A DNA stretch of 64,000 nt, from NCBI GenBank assembly GCA_002718735.1, contig PBFR01000022.1, positions 26,775 to 90,774 on the forward strand, read 5' to 3'. This DNA is from Halobacteriovoraceae bacterium. Lineage in GTDB: Bacteria > Bdellovibrionota > Bacteriovoracia > Bacteriovoracales > Bacteriovoracaceae. How positions within the stretch are numbered: the stretch's first letter is position 1; every line of letters begins with the position of its first letter. Below, one piece after another: positions 52,119-60,252 of this stretch. The notes under the pieces are model-generated. The model worked only from the letters and a program-made list of their open reading frames with translations, was not told the origin of the DNA and searched no databases. The translations under genes and the position numbers were made by a program.

Positions 52119-52147
52119 CAAAAAAGAAGGCGCGGATCATCCGCGCC
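52119..52147 (-). terminator. Rho-independent terminator after mdh
   Basis: GGCGCGGA-TGA-TCCGCGCC (minus strand) followed by TTCTTTTTTG, 26 bases after the mdh stop. It separates mdh from speD. Confidence 0.88.
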
Positions 52148-52172
52148 CATCCGAGAAAATTATACTTTTATA

Positions 52173-53159
52173 CTAAATAAGTCCAAGCTCTTTTACAGTG
52201 TCTCTCTCTTTTTTGAGCTCTTCCAATGTGGCATTGAACTTTTCCTGTCCAAATTCATTGTGCTCAATCCCTTCCACGACAACAACTTTGCCGTTTTCGG
52301 TTCTACAAGGGTAAGAGAAGATTAGACCCTCATCAACACCATACTGGCCGTTGCTGGCGATACACATAGAGTAAGTCTCTCCAGCAGGAGTATCGTGAGT
52401 AAGGTTATAAACACCCTGAACGCATGCATTGGCAGCACTTGCAGCTGAACTTGCTCCACGAGCTTTAATAATTGCAGCACCTCTTTGTTGAACGTCTTTA
52501 ATAAAGTCGCCTTTAAGCCACTCCTCGTCAGATATCACTTCGTTTGCAGCCTTACCGTCAATTTTTGCATTGAAGAAGTCTGGGTATTGAGTTGCTGAGT
52601 GGTTGCCCCAAATTGTCATGTTTTGTACTTTTGTAACATCAACTCCTGCTTTTTGAGCAAGTTGAGTTTTTGCTCTGTTTTCATCAAGCATAGTCATTGC
52701 AAAGAATCTATCTTTTGGAAGTCCGGAAGCTTCCATAGCAATTAAGCAGTTTGTGTTACACGGGTTACCTACTACAAATAGTTTACAGTCATCAGCTCCA
52801 ACTTCTTTAATCGCTTTACCAAGAGGTCCAAAAATCCCGCCGTTAACCTTAAGAAGGTCTCCCCTCTCCATTCCAGCTTTTCTAGGAACCGCTCCAATTG
52901 CAAGAACCCAGTTGGCATCTTTGAAGGCCACTTCCATCTTATCTGAGCAAACAATATTTTTTAGCAAAGGAAATGCACAGTCATCCAATTCCATTTTAAC
53001 GCCTTCCAGCGCTCCAAGTGCCTGTGGAAGCTCTAAAAGCTGAAGCTCAACCTCAGTATCAGGTCCAAACATTTGTCCTGAAGCTATTCTAAATAGAATT
53101 GCGTACCCAATTTGTCCTGCGGCACCAGTTACCGCTACCTTTACTCGCTTATTTGCCAT
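52173..53159 (-). CDS. mdh: Malate dehydrogenase
   Basis: A 328-residue NAD-dependent malate dehydrogenase of the cytosolic-like type. It has [12 protein letters not shown] (NAD site), the substrate-binding [13 protein letters not shown] loop with its arginines, [10 protein letters not shown], and the catalytic [12 protein letters not shown]is. A GGAGG lies 5 bases before the ATG and a strong terminator follows. It complements sdhCAB in the citric acid cycle. Confidence 0.96.
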   Translation of the reverse strand: MANKRVKVAVTGAAGQIGYAILFRIASGQMFGPDTEVELQLLELPQALGALEGVKMELDDCAFPLLKNIVCSDKMEVAFKDANWVLAIGAVPRKAGMERGDLLKVNGGIFGPLGKAIKEVGADDCKLFVVGNPCNTNCLIAMEASGLPKDRFFAMTMLDENRAKTQLAQKAGVDVTKVQNMTIWGNHSATQYPDFFNAKIDGKAANEVISDEEWLKGDFIKDVQQRGAAIIKARGASSAASAANACVQGVYNLTHDTPAGETYSMCIASNGQYGVDEGLIFSYPCRTENGKVVVVEGIEHNEFGQEKFNATLEELKKERDTVKELGLI

Positions 53160-53294
53160 ATGTCCTCCATATTAATTTGGCCAATGATAATGGAAGAAAG
53201 TATAGTTGATTAATAAAAAAGAGTAAAACCCCTGATGGACAAATCTCGGGTAAACTCCTAGTATCTTACTTAAAATACAAAGGAGCGAAGTGTC

Positions 53295-53837
53295 ATGTCT
53301 GGAGAAGACAAGAGCAAAAGCAAAAATTTTAAAGGAAAGGGCAGACGCCCTCGTCGCGGGCCTAGAAAACCTGGTGCAAAAACCAAGCAAGGACCCAAAA
53401 AAGAGGGTTCAAGTGCCAATAAAAGTAGACGTCCAAAATCCTTAACCCCAGCGAGAATACTTCAAAAGTACGATAATCTGCTAGAGCAACATATTGTTGC
53501 CCGCCGCAAATTCTATGAAATGCACGGAAGGGCACAAGGAAGACAGCTCGAGAAAATAGAAAACAACTTTAGATCAACTCTAGAGGCCATTCGAAGATTT
53601 GAAACCAATCTAAAAGATTGGCAAATTGAAGTTCTTAAAGAAAAGATTGATAGATACCCTGCCGACAGGCAATTTTCCTCAACCCATGGGCTTGAGCCTA
53701 AAGGAGAGGAGGTAGCGTTTTCAGGAGAATTTGAAGACCCTCACCTACTTCCAACTCAGATTGAAGCGGACTTCTCAAATGATACAGAAGAATCCACAGG
53801 AACGATCGAAGACTACAAAAAATACAAAGGCCTCTAA
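53295..53837 (+). CDS. Basic-N-terminal unknown protein
   Basis: A 180-residue protein. Residues 1-50 are highly basic, low-complexity Lys/Arg/Gly/Pro (GKGRRPRRGPRKPG) and likely bind RNA or DNA. Residues 50-118 are charged helices (ARILQKYDNLLEQHIVARRKF) and the C-terminus is acidic. The layout recalls DUF4167-type nucleoid or ribosome-associated proteins, but this is not a firm match. GGAG precedes the ATG. Confidence 0.6.
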   Translation: MSGEDKSKSKNFKGKGRRPRRGPRKPGAKTKQGPKKEGSSANKSRRPKSLTPARILQKYDNLLEQHIVARRKFYEMHGRAQGRQLEKIENNFRSTLEAIRRFETNLKDWQIEVLKEKIDRYPADRQFSSTHGLEPKGEEVAFSGEFEDPHLLPTQIEADFSNDTEESTGTIEDYKKYKGL

Positions 53838-53851
53838 AAAGAGGCCTTTTT
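53826..53851 (+). terminator. Terminator embedded in a gene end
   Basis: AAAGGCCTC-TAAAAA-GAGGCCTTT plus TT; the left arm encodes the last codons and the loop holds the stop codon (53835-53837) of the upstream gene. Confidence 0.85.
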
Positions 53852-53877
53852 CATTTAAAATCAATTTTTATATTCAG

Positions 53878-54276
53878 TTATGAATTAGAAGACATTTTGA
53901 AATCACCGCTTACATTTTCGTTGGCGAAATCTCTTTTAGAATCAATTGTTGAACCTGTATGAATCGACTGAACCTCTGCAGGTTGAGCGACACGCAAGTA
54001 GTTGTCTAGAGTTTCCTCATGATCTTTAAGTATGGCCCTCTTCAGTTCATCTGAGTCTATGTCCAGTACTTCAGAAACCCTAACTAGCATTTTTAATGGA
54101 ATATTACACAATGCTCTTTCAACATTGCTTATGAATTGTCCGTTTTTATAACCCAACAAGTGCGACAACTCGGACTGGGAATAACCTTTTGGATGTTGTA
54201 ATCTTTTTGTGCGAATAAGTTGAGCAATGTTCTTAAAACAGCGCATGAAGTCTCCTACTGAATATTGGGTGGTCAT
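53878..54276 (-). CDS. XRE-family transcriptional regulator
   Basis: A 132-residue protein. The helix-turn-helix is at residues about 30-62 (YSQSELSHLLGYKNGQFISNVERA), typical of HTH_3/Xre proteins, followed by the LKMLVRVSEVLDID helix. The C-terminal 45 residues are polar and of unknown role. A near-perfect palindrome lies just upstream and may be its own operator. Confidence 0.82.
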   Translation of the reverse strand: MTTQYSVGDFMRCFKNIAQLIRTKRLQHPKGYSQSELSHLLGYKNGQFISNVERALCNIPLKMLVRVSEVLDIDSDELKRAILKDHEETLDNYLRVAQPAEVQSIHTGSTIDSKRDFANENVSGDFKMSSNS

Positions 54277-54296
54277 TATAATAACAATTTTTCTCT

Positions 54297-54313
54297 GAAT
54301 GTCTCGAACATTC
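54297..54313. promoter_or_regulatory. Palindrome, possible operator for the XRE regulator
   Basis: GAATGT-CTCGA-ACATTC, 6-bp arms with a 5-base spacer, 21 bases upstream of the regulator's ATG and between it and exonuclease III. Confidence 0.4.
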
Positions 54314-54375
54314 TCAAAAAAAATTATAGATTAATACTGCCCTAAAAATAAAAAAAAAAAAGAGAGAGGAAAATT

Positions 54376-55146
54376 TTGAAAAAGCTTGTGTCGTGGAATG
54401 TCAATGGTATTCGGGCCGTAGAGCGCAAAGGATTTAGCGAGTGGTTGAGCCAAGATCAACCTAACATCGTATGCTTACAAGAAATCAAGGCGGCAAAAGA
54501 TCAATTTCCAAAAAATATTTTGGAACACGAGAATTATCATATTTACATAAATTCTGCCGATCGCCGAGGCTATTCCGGCGTCTGTGTCATGACGCAGGAG
54601 AAACCGAACAAAGTGATCGACCAAATAGGAATTGACAAATTTGATGTTGAAGGAAGAACCCTAATTCTCGAGTTTGATGATTTTGTGTTGATAAATTGCT
54701 ACTTCCCCAATGGTGGAAGGGATCACTCCAGAGTTGATTTTAAACTAGAGTTCTACCATGCCATTCTTGAGATTTATAAAGAATATAGAGACCGAGGCCA
54801 TCATGTTGTAATAACCGGAGACTTCAACACTTCCCATAAAGAAATTGACCTTGCCAATCCAAAAGCTAATAAAAAGTCCACTGGTTTCCTTGACCACGAA
54901 AGAGAATGGATAGACATCTATCTTGATGCTGGCATGGTTGACTGTTTTAGAGAGCTCTACCCAGAAAAGGCCGGTGAATATACTTGGTGGACCTATAGAA
55001 ACAATTGCCGTGAAAGAAACATTGGGTGGCGTCTAGACTATTTTATGGCAAATAAAGAATTTATGGAAAAAGTTGAAGCTTGTGCCCATAGACCAGAGGT
55101 TTTGGGCAGTGACCACTGCCCTGTTGAGATTTGCATTAAGAGCTAG
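54376..55146 (+). CDS. xth: Exodeoxyribonuclease III
   Basis: A 256-residue AP endonuclease/3'-5' exonuclease of base-excision repair. VSWNVNGIRA (Asn), CLQEIKAAKDQFP (metal Glu), the Tyr in INCYFPNGG, ITGDFNTSHKEIDLANP (Asp-Asn pair), WRLDYFMA and the final GSDHCPVEI (Asp-His) are all present. The start is TTG behind GAGAGGA after a long A-rich leader. The stop overlaps the convergent gene in CTAG. Confidence 0.94.
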   Translation: MKKLVSWNVNGIRAVERKGFSEWLSQDQPNIVCLQEIKAAKDQFPKNILEHENYHIYINSADRRGYSGVCVMTQEKPNKVIDQIGIDKFDVEGRTLILEFDDFVLINCYFPNGGRDHSRVDFKLEFYHAILEIYKEYRDRGHHVVITGDFNTSHKEIDLANPKANKKSTGFLDHEREWIDIYLDAGMVDCFRELYPEKAGEYTWWTYRNNCRERNIGWRLDYFMANKEFMEKVEACAHRPEVLGSDHCPVEICIKS

Positions 55147-55730
55147 AACTGAATAGTGTATTCCATCTTGCCATCTTCAATAAGTTTCTTATTAAAGCTA
55201 TCTTTAAACTTTTTATAATCATTAAAAGAGGTCTCTCCAAAGACCTCTATTAACATGTTGTCATACTGCTTATCAATCCTGCCCATCTCTAACATTTCAT
55301 CTGTAGATAAAGTAACCGTTGAGGCCTGACCGTATTTATTATTTAAGTATTCAGTGATCTCTTTAGATCTCTCTTCTTTTAGCTGGTAATAAATATCTAT
55401 CTGCTCAGAAGATAAGTTTAGGGTATATTCAAAAAGTCTTTGGGAATCCATCTCAAACTGTTTTCTAATTTTTTGAAATGTTTCTTCAGAGACCTGCTCA
55501 TTCTTCACTATATCTTTTGAGTCCGAACACTTAAAGTTTTTATCACATGGAGGGCAGTTGTTTTCAGATGCATCTTTCCTAATACCGGCCTGAGCTACAG
55601 AGATCTGATCTATAGGAGTTGGTTCATGATACTCTTCATCCAAATCATCTTTAACAACAACATCAACCTTAACAAGGTAGAAATTTAAAGCGACACTTGC
55701 CCCTAAGAGACCAAAAAGAAGTTTATTCAT
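55143..55730 (-). CDS. Membrane-anchored periplasmic unknown protein
   Basis: A 195-residue protein with an N-terminal signal anchor (KLLFGLLGASVALNFYLV). ATG 55730 was chosen because AAAGGA lies 7 bases upstream; the frame is open to 55763. CPPCDKNFKC near residue 60 has three cysteines. The remainder is helical with a repeated SEETFQKIRKQF / SSEQIDIYYQLKEER pattern, vaguely like Spy/CpxP-type periplasmic helices. No firm family. Confidence 0.6.
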   Translation of the reverse strand: MNKLLFGLLGASVALNFYLVKVDVVVKDDLDEEYHEPTPIDQISVAQAGIRKDASENNCPPCDKNFKCSDSKDIVKNEQVSEETFQKIRKQFEMDSQRLFEYTLNLSSEQIDIYYQLKEERSKEITEYLNNKYGQASTVTLSTDEMLEMGRIDKQYDNMLIEVFGETSFNDYKKFKDSFNKKLIEDGKMEYTIQF

Positions 55731-55780
55731 ACTTTTTCCTTTGAGCACAATTCTACAACCCAAATACCAGTTTTAAAAGC

Positions 55781-57076
55781 TTATTGCTTCTCAAATAGAC
55801 ATTTGCCTTTAAAGAAGACTTTATTTGGCAGTTGATCGTAAGAGATTCTTTTTCTTCTTCCCCTATTAACAACTTTTCCAAGAACTTCTTCTGCATCACT
55901 AAGCGTGCCTTTGGGAGCGTTAACAGTTATAAAGCTTGCCTCTTTACCCTTTTTAAAGTTTCCTGAAACTTTTGAAACACCCATTGCCTCAGCACCTGCG
56001 ACAGTAGACCTAAAAAGGGCCTTAGTGTAGGTTGCTTCAGGATTAACACCTTTATTTTGATCTACGAATGACCTCATAACATCAAACATTGATAGAATTG
56101 GTCCACCCCCAATATCTGAGGCCAGAGCCCAACGAACTTTGTGCTTTTCAGTTCTCTTAAAATCAAATAGTCCAGATCCAAGGCCCTTTTGTCTTATAGG
56201 AGCGTTGGAGGTTGGGCAGTGGGCAATAATTGTTTTCGTTTTGGCCAATTTTTTCAATTCCACGTCAGACATATGAATCGCGTGTCCCATAATTGTTTTT
56301 GGGCCTAAAAGGTCAACCTTGTCATAGATATCTGTGTAGTTTTTGACATTTTTAAACTCAGGAAGATCTCTGTAGATAGAAAGCACAAATTCAATCTCGC
56401 CGTGGTTTTCTGAAAGGTGGGTTTGGATAAATGATCCATGCTTCTTTGCTGCGGCAGCGGACTTTTTCATAGTCTCTGGATCTGTTGCAATCGCAAACCT
56501 AGGGGTAAGGGCGTATTTGTCTTTGTATTTCTTGGAAAGCTTCTTCGCTAGATCAATTGCTTCTTTTTTAGTTTGAGTAAGAAACTTTGGAGAATTCATA
56601 GTCATTTGAACGTTTCCAATTGCGAAGTGCCCAATCGCATTCTCCTGAGCATGATCAAGAGCATGTTCATGTATCGAGGAATAGATTGCTCCGCCTAAAG
56701 TTCCAGTCTCAATTAATCTTTGGAAGAAGAACTTGGCCTTGTTTTTAGAATATGTTTTCTTCTCAAATTTTCTTTCAGCAGGGAAAGTGTATTTTTCAAG
56801 CCACTCCAAAAGCTTAGCCTTTGGCATCTCTCTTACATCATCTTGGACCCAGTGAAAGTGAATGTCGTAGAAAGAAGGCATAATTAGCTGGCCTTTCATA
56901 TCAACAAGCTCTGACTCACTCATCGTTTTTTTGGATACTTTAGAAGCATCTTTAACGCTATCCACAAACCAGCCATCTTTCGACTCAACGAGTATTAACG
57001 CACCATCCCTATAATAGTCACACTTTGTGTCACTGATTGGGTTAAGTATTTGTCCAAGTATAATCTTCTTTTTCAT
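55781..57076 (-). CDS. guaD: Guanine deaminase (amidohydrolase)
   Basis: A 431-residue zinc hydrolase turning guanine into xanthine. Metal ligands lie in DIHFHW, QTHLSENHGE, GHAIHMSD and ASDIGGG. LLEWLEKYTFPAERKF and IAHCPTSNAP are signatures of guanine deaminase rather than other amidohydrolases. The start at 57076 has AGGAATAAAG upstream; the frame is open to 57094. A role in purine salvage is expected. Confidence 0.88.
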   Translation of the reverse strand: MKKKIILGQILNPISDTKCDYYRDGALILVESKDGWFVDSVKDASKVSKKTMSESELVDMKGQLIMPSFYDIHFHWVQDDVREMPKAKLLEWLEKYTFPAERKFEKKTYSKNKAKFFFQRLIETGTLGGAIYSSIHEHALDHAQENAIGHFAIGNVQMTMNSPKFLTQTKKEAIDLAKKLSKKYKDKYALTPRFAIATDPETMKKSAAAAKKHGSFIQTHLSENHGEIEFVLSIYRDLPEFKNVKNYTDIYDKVDLLGPKTIMGHAIHMSDVELKKLAKTKTIIAHCPTSNAPIRQKGLGSGLFDFKRTEKHKVRWALASDIGGGPILSMFDVMRSFVDQNKGVNPEATYTKALFRSTVAGAEAMGVSKVSGNFKKGKEASFITVNAPKGTLSDAEEVLGKVVNRGRRKRISYDQLPNKVFFKGKCLFEKQ

Positions 57077-57135
57077 CTTTATTCCTATTGGCAATTCTCT
57101 GTACTAGAGACAACTTTTATTCTATGTTTTCACTT

Positions 57136-58458
57136 ATGAAAACTTGTATTAATTATCTAATTTTACTGTTGTCTTTATCATTTTCCAACGCGTTTGGACA
57201 AGCTGTAAAAGCTGAAGATTACGCTGTTAAGCGATTCAGAACACTAGAAATCTCATCAAGTATAAATCCAGCGACCTATAGCTACCTTTCCACAGAGATA
57301 GGAAAGTCCAAATCACAGTTTGGTGATCTGGTTATCATAAAAATGAACACCCCAGGTGGGCTTGTTACCACGACTAAAGACATCATCACCCTAATCGGCA
57401 AAAGTGACGTTCCGGTAGTTGTGTGGATTTCACCCGAAGGGGCAAGTGCCACAAGTGCGGGAGCAATTATCGCTTCAAGTGCTCACCTTCTGACAATGAG
57501 CGAGGGTACAAATATCGGAGCCGCAACTCCGATTGGAATGGGAAAAGATATAGAACAAAAGGACGCCAAGGCCAAGGCAGTTAACGACTTGGTGGCGCTC
57601 GTTAGTTCTCTTTCCGAGTCAAGAGGGAGAAACTCCAAAGCCTTTGCACAGATGATAAGTGAGGCCGCAAGTTTTGGTGCGCAAGAAGCACTTGATAAAA
57701 AAATAGTTGATGCCATCACCAACACTCAAGTGGATCTAATCAAATTCATCAACGGGCAAACCGTGAGAGTTAAGGGAAAAGATGTAGTTCTTGATGTTCA
57801 AGAAGGGGCATCAGTTGTAGAAGCTGACATGGATCCAGGTCAGATGATCCTAGATATTTTTTCTAACCCAATGACCGCCTACATTTTATTTATGATTGGT
57901 GCTGCACTCGTTTACTTTGAATTTCAGGCTCCTGGTGGCTTTATTGCTGGCGCAGTTGGTGTTGTATTTTTAATACTCGCAGCAATTGGTTTTCAAGTTC
58001 TTCCACTAAACTTTGGTGCGCTAGGACTTATAATTCTTTCCTTTATACTGTTTATCCTTGAGATCTATATCACCAGCTACGGAATCTTGGCACTTGCAGG
58101 AACTGCTGCTCTAGTATTTGGCTCGTTATTTCTTTTTAGAACTGAGAACGCTTATATGGACATTCAGTTGCCGCTTATTTTTTCTGTTGTTGGAGCAATT
58201 CTTCTCTACATTTTTATTGTTGGGTATGTTCTTTTTGCAGGAGCGACCAAGAGAAAGGATAGAAAAAAGTTTTTTACAAGTAAGGATGAGTCTGCTCACA
58301 TCTCAAAATATATCAGATTTGAGGACGGCCAGCACTACTACCAGGTCAAGGTTTCCGGAGAAACCTGGAATGCCAAGAGTTCAAATCGATATGAAATCAA
58401 AGACAAAGTAAAAGTCTTAGATCAAGACAATGATAAAATGATACTTATACTAGAATAG
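57136..58458 (+). CDS. NfeD-type membrane serine protease
   Basis: A 440-residue protein with a signal peptide (MKTCINYLILLLSLSF). A ClpP-like serine protease domain follows, with KMNTPGGLVTTTKDI, ASATSAGAIIASSAH (nucleophile Ser region) and IGAATPIG. Four or five membrane spans (residues about 255-380) come next, then a C-terminal OB-type NfeD domain. It is the long NfeD (1b) form, which works with the stomatin-like protein encoded next. ATG 57136 was chosen for the signal peptide; 57124 is the alternative. The symbol nfeD is used for such genes, but subtypes differ. Confidence 0.88.
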   Translation: MKTCINYLILLLSLSFSNAFGQAVKAEDYAVKRFRTLEISSSINPATYSYLSTEIGKSKSQFGDLVIIKMNTPGGLVTTTKDIITLIGKSDVPVVVWISPEGASATSAGAIIASSAHLLTMSEGTNIGAATPIGMGKDIEQKDAKAKAVNDLVALVSSLSESRGRNSKAFAQMISEAASFGAQEALDKKIVDAITNTQVDLIKFINGQTVRVKGKDVVLDVQEGASVVEADMDPGQMILDIFSNPMTAYILFMIGAALVYFEFQAPGGFIAGAVGVVFLILAAIGFQVLPLNFGALGLIILSFILFILEIYITSYGILALAGTAALVFGSLFLFRTENAYMDIQLPLIFSVVGAILLYIFIVGYVLFAGATKRKDRKKFFTSKDESAHISKYIRFEDGQHYYQVKVSGETWNAKSSNRYEIKDKVKVLDQDNDKMILILE

Positions 58459-58467
58459 GAGTTTTTC

Positions 58468-59205
58468 ATGTTTAGCTATTTGCCGTTTATAGTGATTATT
58501 CTTGTGCTTTTGATGAGCACAATCAAAATTCTCAATGAATACGAAAGGGGCGTTGTTTTTCGTCTAGGTGAATTCGTTGCAGTTAGAGGTCCAGGGCTAA
58601 TTCTTGTTATCCCAGGTCTTGAGAAGATGATGAAAATAGATCTTCGTGTTGTAACTATGGATGTGCCTACTCAAGATATCATCACAAAAGACAACGTATC
58701 AATGAAGCTTAACGGAGTTGTCTACTTTAGAGTGAACAATCCTGAAAAGGCCGTTATTCAGGTAGAAAATTTCTACCACGCAACAGCTCAAATCTCTCAA
58801 ACGACCTTAAGAAGTGTTGCAGGCCAATACGAACTAGATGACCTTTTATCTAGCCGTGAAGAGATCAACGACCGTCTACAAATCATTCTTGATGAACTTA
58901 CTGAGCCTTGGGGTGTCAAGGTTACAAACGTTGAGCTTAAAGCAATTGACCTTCCCGAAGAAATGCAAAGGGCCATGGCAAAACAAGCTCAAGCTGAAAG
59001 AGATAAAAGGGCCAAGATCATCGGAGCTGAAGGTGAATTCCAAGCGGCCAAGAAACTTGCCGAAGCAGCAGAAGTTTTGGCCACTCAGAAAGATGCGTTA
59101 ACTCTTAGATACTTGGACACTATGAGAGACGTTTCCCAAGGATCAGGAAAATCCAGCATTATTTTTCCAGTCCCATTGGATATTTTCGACGCTTTTAAAA
59201 AGTAG
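58468..59205 (+). CDS. Slipin (stomatin-like membrane protein)
   Basis: A 245-residue protein with an N-terminal membrane hairpin. A band-7/SPFH domain follows ([32 protein letters not shown]-like strand, [12 protein letters not shown]). A coiled-coil helix ([25 protein letters not shown]) and the C-terminal IIFPVPLDI complete it. It oligomerises into membrane rings and is the usual partner and substrate-type neighbour of NfeD. AGGAG precedes the ATG. A terminator follows. Confidence 0.93.
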   Translation: MFSYLPFIVIILVLLMSTIKILNEYERGVVFRLGEFVAVRGPGLILVIPGLEKMMKIDLRVVTMDVPTQDIITKDNVSMKLNGVVYFRVNNPEKAVIQVENFYHATAQISQTTLRSVAGQYELDDLLSSREEINDRLQIILDELTEPWGVKVTNVELKAIDLPEEMQRAMAKQAQAERDKRAKIIGAEGEFQAAKKLAEAAEVLATQKDALTLRYLDTMRDVSQGSGKSSIIFPVPLDIFDAFKK

Positions 59206-59212
59206 CATATAT

Positions 59213-59238
59213 AGGCCGAAGTTCCCCTTCGGCCTTTT
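59213..59238 (+). terminator. Rho-independent terminator after the slipin gene
   Basis: AGGCCGAAG-TTCCC-CTTCGGCCT followed by TTT. 8 bases after the stop. Confidence 0.85.
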
Positions 59239-59263
59239 CCTTCAAAAAAACGATTAAGAAAAC

Positions 59264-59290
59264 TTAAGAAAAATTCATATTGGTCGATAA
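59264..59290 (+). promoter_or_regulatory. Sigma-28-like promoter of the receiver gene
   Basis: TTAA (59264-59267), 15 bases, GTCGATAA (59283-59290), 18 bases before the ATG. Confidence 0.5.
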
Positions 59291-59308
59291 AAGCTATGCG
59301 AGGCAAAC

Positions 59309-59674
59309 ATGGTATTAATTATTGACGATGAATTTGACATTTGTGAGAGTATTCAGGAGCTACTAGCCGACGACAAGATAGATGCAGACATATGCCCTTG
59401 TTCAGTAAGTGCAATGACTAAGCTGGATTCTGGAAATTATGCATGTGTAATAACCGATATTTGCATGCCTGCAATCAATGGCATTGAGCTTTCTAAAAGT
59501 ATTAAGGCAAAATATCCAAATATTATTGTCATCTGTATTTCATCTTACTCTGATCTTTTGCAACAAGACCTTATAGACGCCAAAGTAGATTTTTGTTTTC
59601 CAAAACCATTTTCATCAGAATCTCTAGTTGCATGTGTTCAAACATGCCTAAAAAGAATGCTTACAGCGGCCTAA
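59309..59674 (+). CDS. Single-domain response regulator
   Basis: A 121-residue receiver domain: LIIDDEFD, the acceptor Asp in CVITDICMP (near residue 51), Ser in CISSYSD and Lys in FPKPFS. There is no output domain, so it is CheY-like. GAGG precedes the ATG. It is convergent with the HAMP gene, end to end with no gap. Confidence 0.88.
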   Translation: MVLIIDDEFDICESIQELLADDKIDADICPCSVSAMTKLDSGNYACVITDICMPAINGIELSKSIKAKYPNIIVICISSYSDLLQQDLIDAKVDFCFPKPFSSESLVACVQTCLKRMLTAA

Positions 59675-60085
59675 CTATCGCTTTATAAAGCTATTAAGCG
59701 CCGCTTTTAATTCGGGAAAAAAGTCCCCCTTTCTAAATGTAATCAAGGGACACTCTTTGCTTTTAGAATTCTCTTCTAGGTAGGTGGTTAACCTGTGAAT
59801 CGGCCCAGCAACCTTATGACTAATATACAATCCGCCAATTACGCCTAGAATAATGATCACAAAAGAAGTGATAAAAAAGTGAAAGTTTAAACCCTGTTGC
59901 TGTTGTTTTAGAAATTCAAAAAACACATGTCCAGAGTCAATCTCACCCATTGCTTTTTTCTCTAGTTCAATAAAGTAATAAGTTATAGCGATGTAAAAGC
60001 CTGTACAAGAAGCAAGCGAAAGGCCTAAGAAATACCCGATAAAAACAAACTGAAATCTCTTATTTATAAGATACGTTTTTCGCAT
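59675..60085 (-). CDS. Two-span membrane protein with HAMP-like domain
   Basis: A 136-residue protein. Membrane spans lie at residues about 12-36 and 68-90, with a short periplasmic loop (QQQQGLNFHF) between them. A HAMP-type linker follows (VAGPIHRLTTYLEE) and the chain stops after some 45 residues. It therefore lacks the kinase or methyl-accepting output of a full sensor. Such stubs occur in Bdellovibrio-type genomes. GGAGG precedes the ATG, and a sigma-28-like promoter lies upstream. Confidence 0.78.
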   Translation of the reverse strand: MRKTYLINKRFQFVFIGYFLGLSLASCTGFYIAITYYFIELEKKAMGEIDSGHVFFEFLKQQQQGLNFHFFITSFVIIILGVIGGLYISHKVAGPIHRLTTYLEENSKSKECPLITFRKGDFFPELKAALNSFIKR

Positions 60086-60108
60086 TAACCAATCCTCCGT
60101 ACCTGTGC

Positions 60109-60136
60109 TAATCGGAAGAATTCTTTCATATATAAA
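60109..60136 (-). promoter_or_regulatory. Sigma-28-like promoter of the HAMP gene
   Basis: Minus strand: TTTA (60136-60133), 15 bases, TTCCGATTA (60117-60109). The ATG is 24 bases downstream. Confidence 0.45.
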
Positions 60137-60191
60137 TAAAAAACACTTTAATAAGGTTTTTTTAAGAGTTCTTTTGAAGAGTAGTAGTTTT

Positions 60192-60223
60192 TAAAAAAAA
60201 GGCCTTCCAACATTGGAAGGCCT
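60192..60223 (-). terminator. Rho-independent terminator after typA
   Basis: AGGCCTTCC-AATGTT-GGAAGGCCT (minus strand) followed by eight T's, 30 bases after the stop. Confidence 0.93.
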
Positions 60224-60252
60224 CTCTATATTTACTCTAAATTTTGGAAGAA

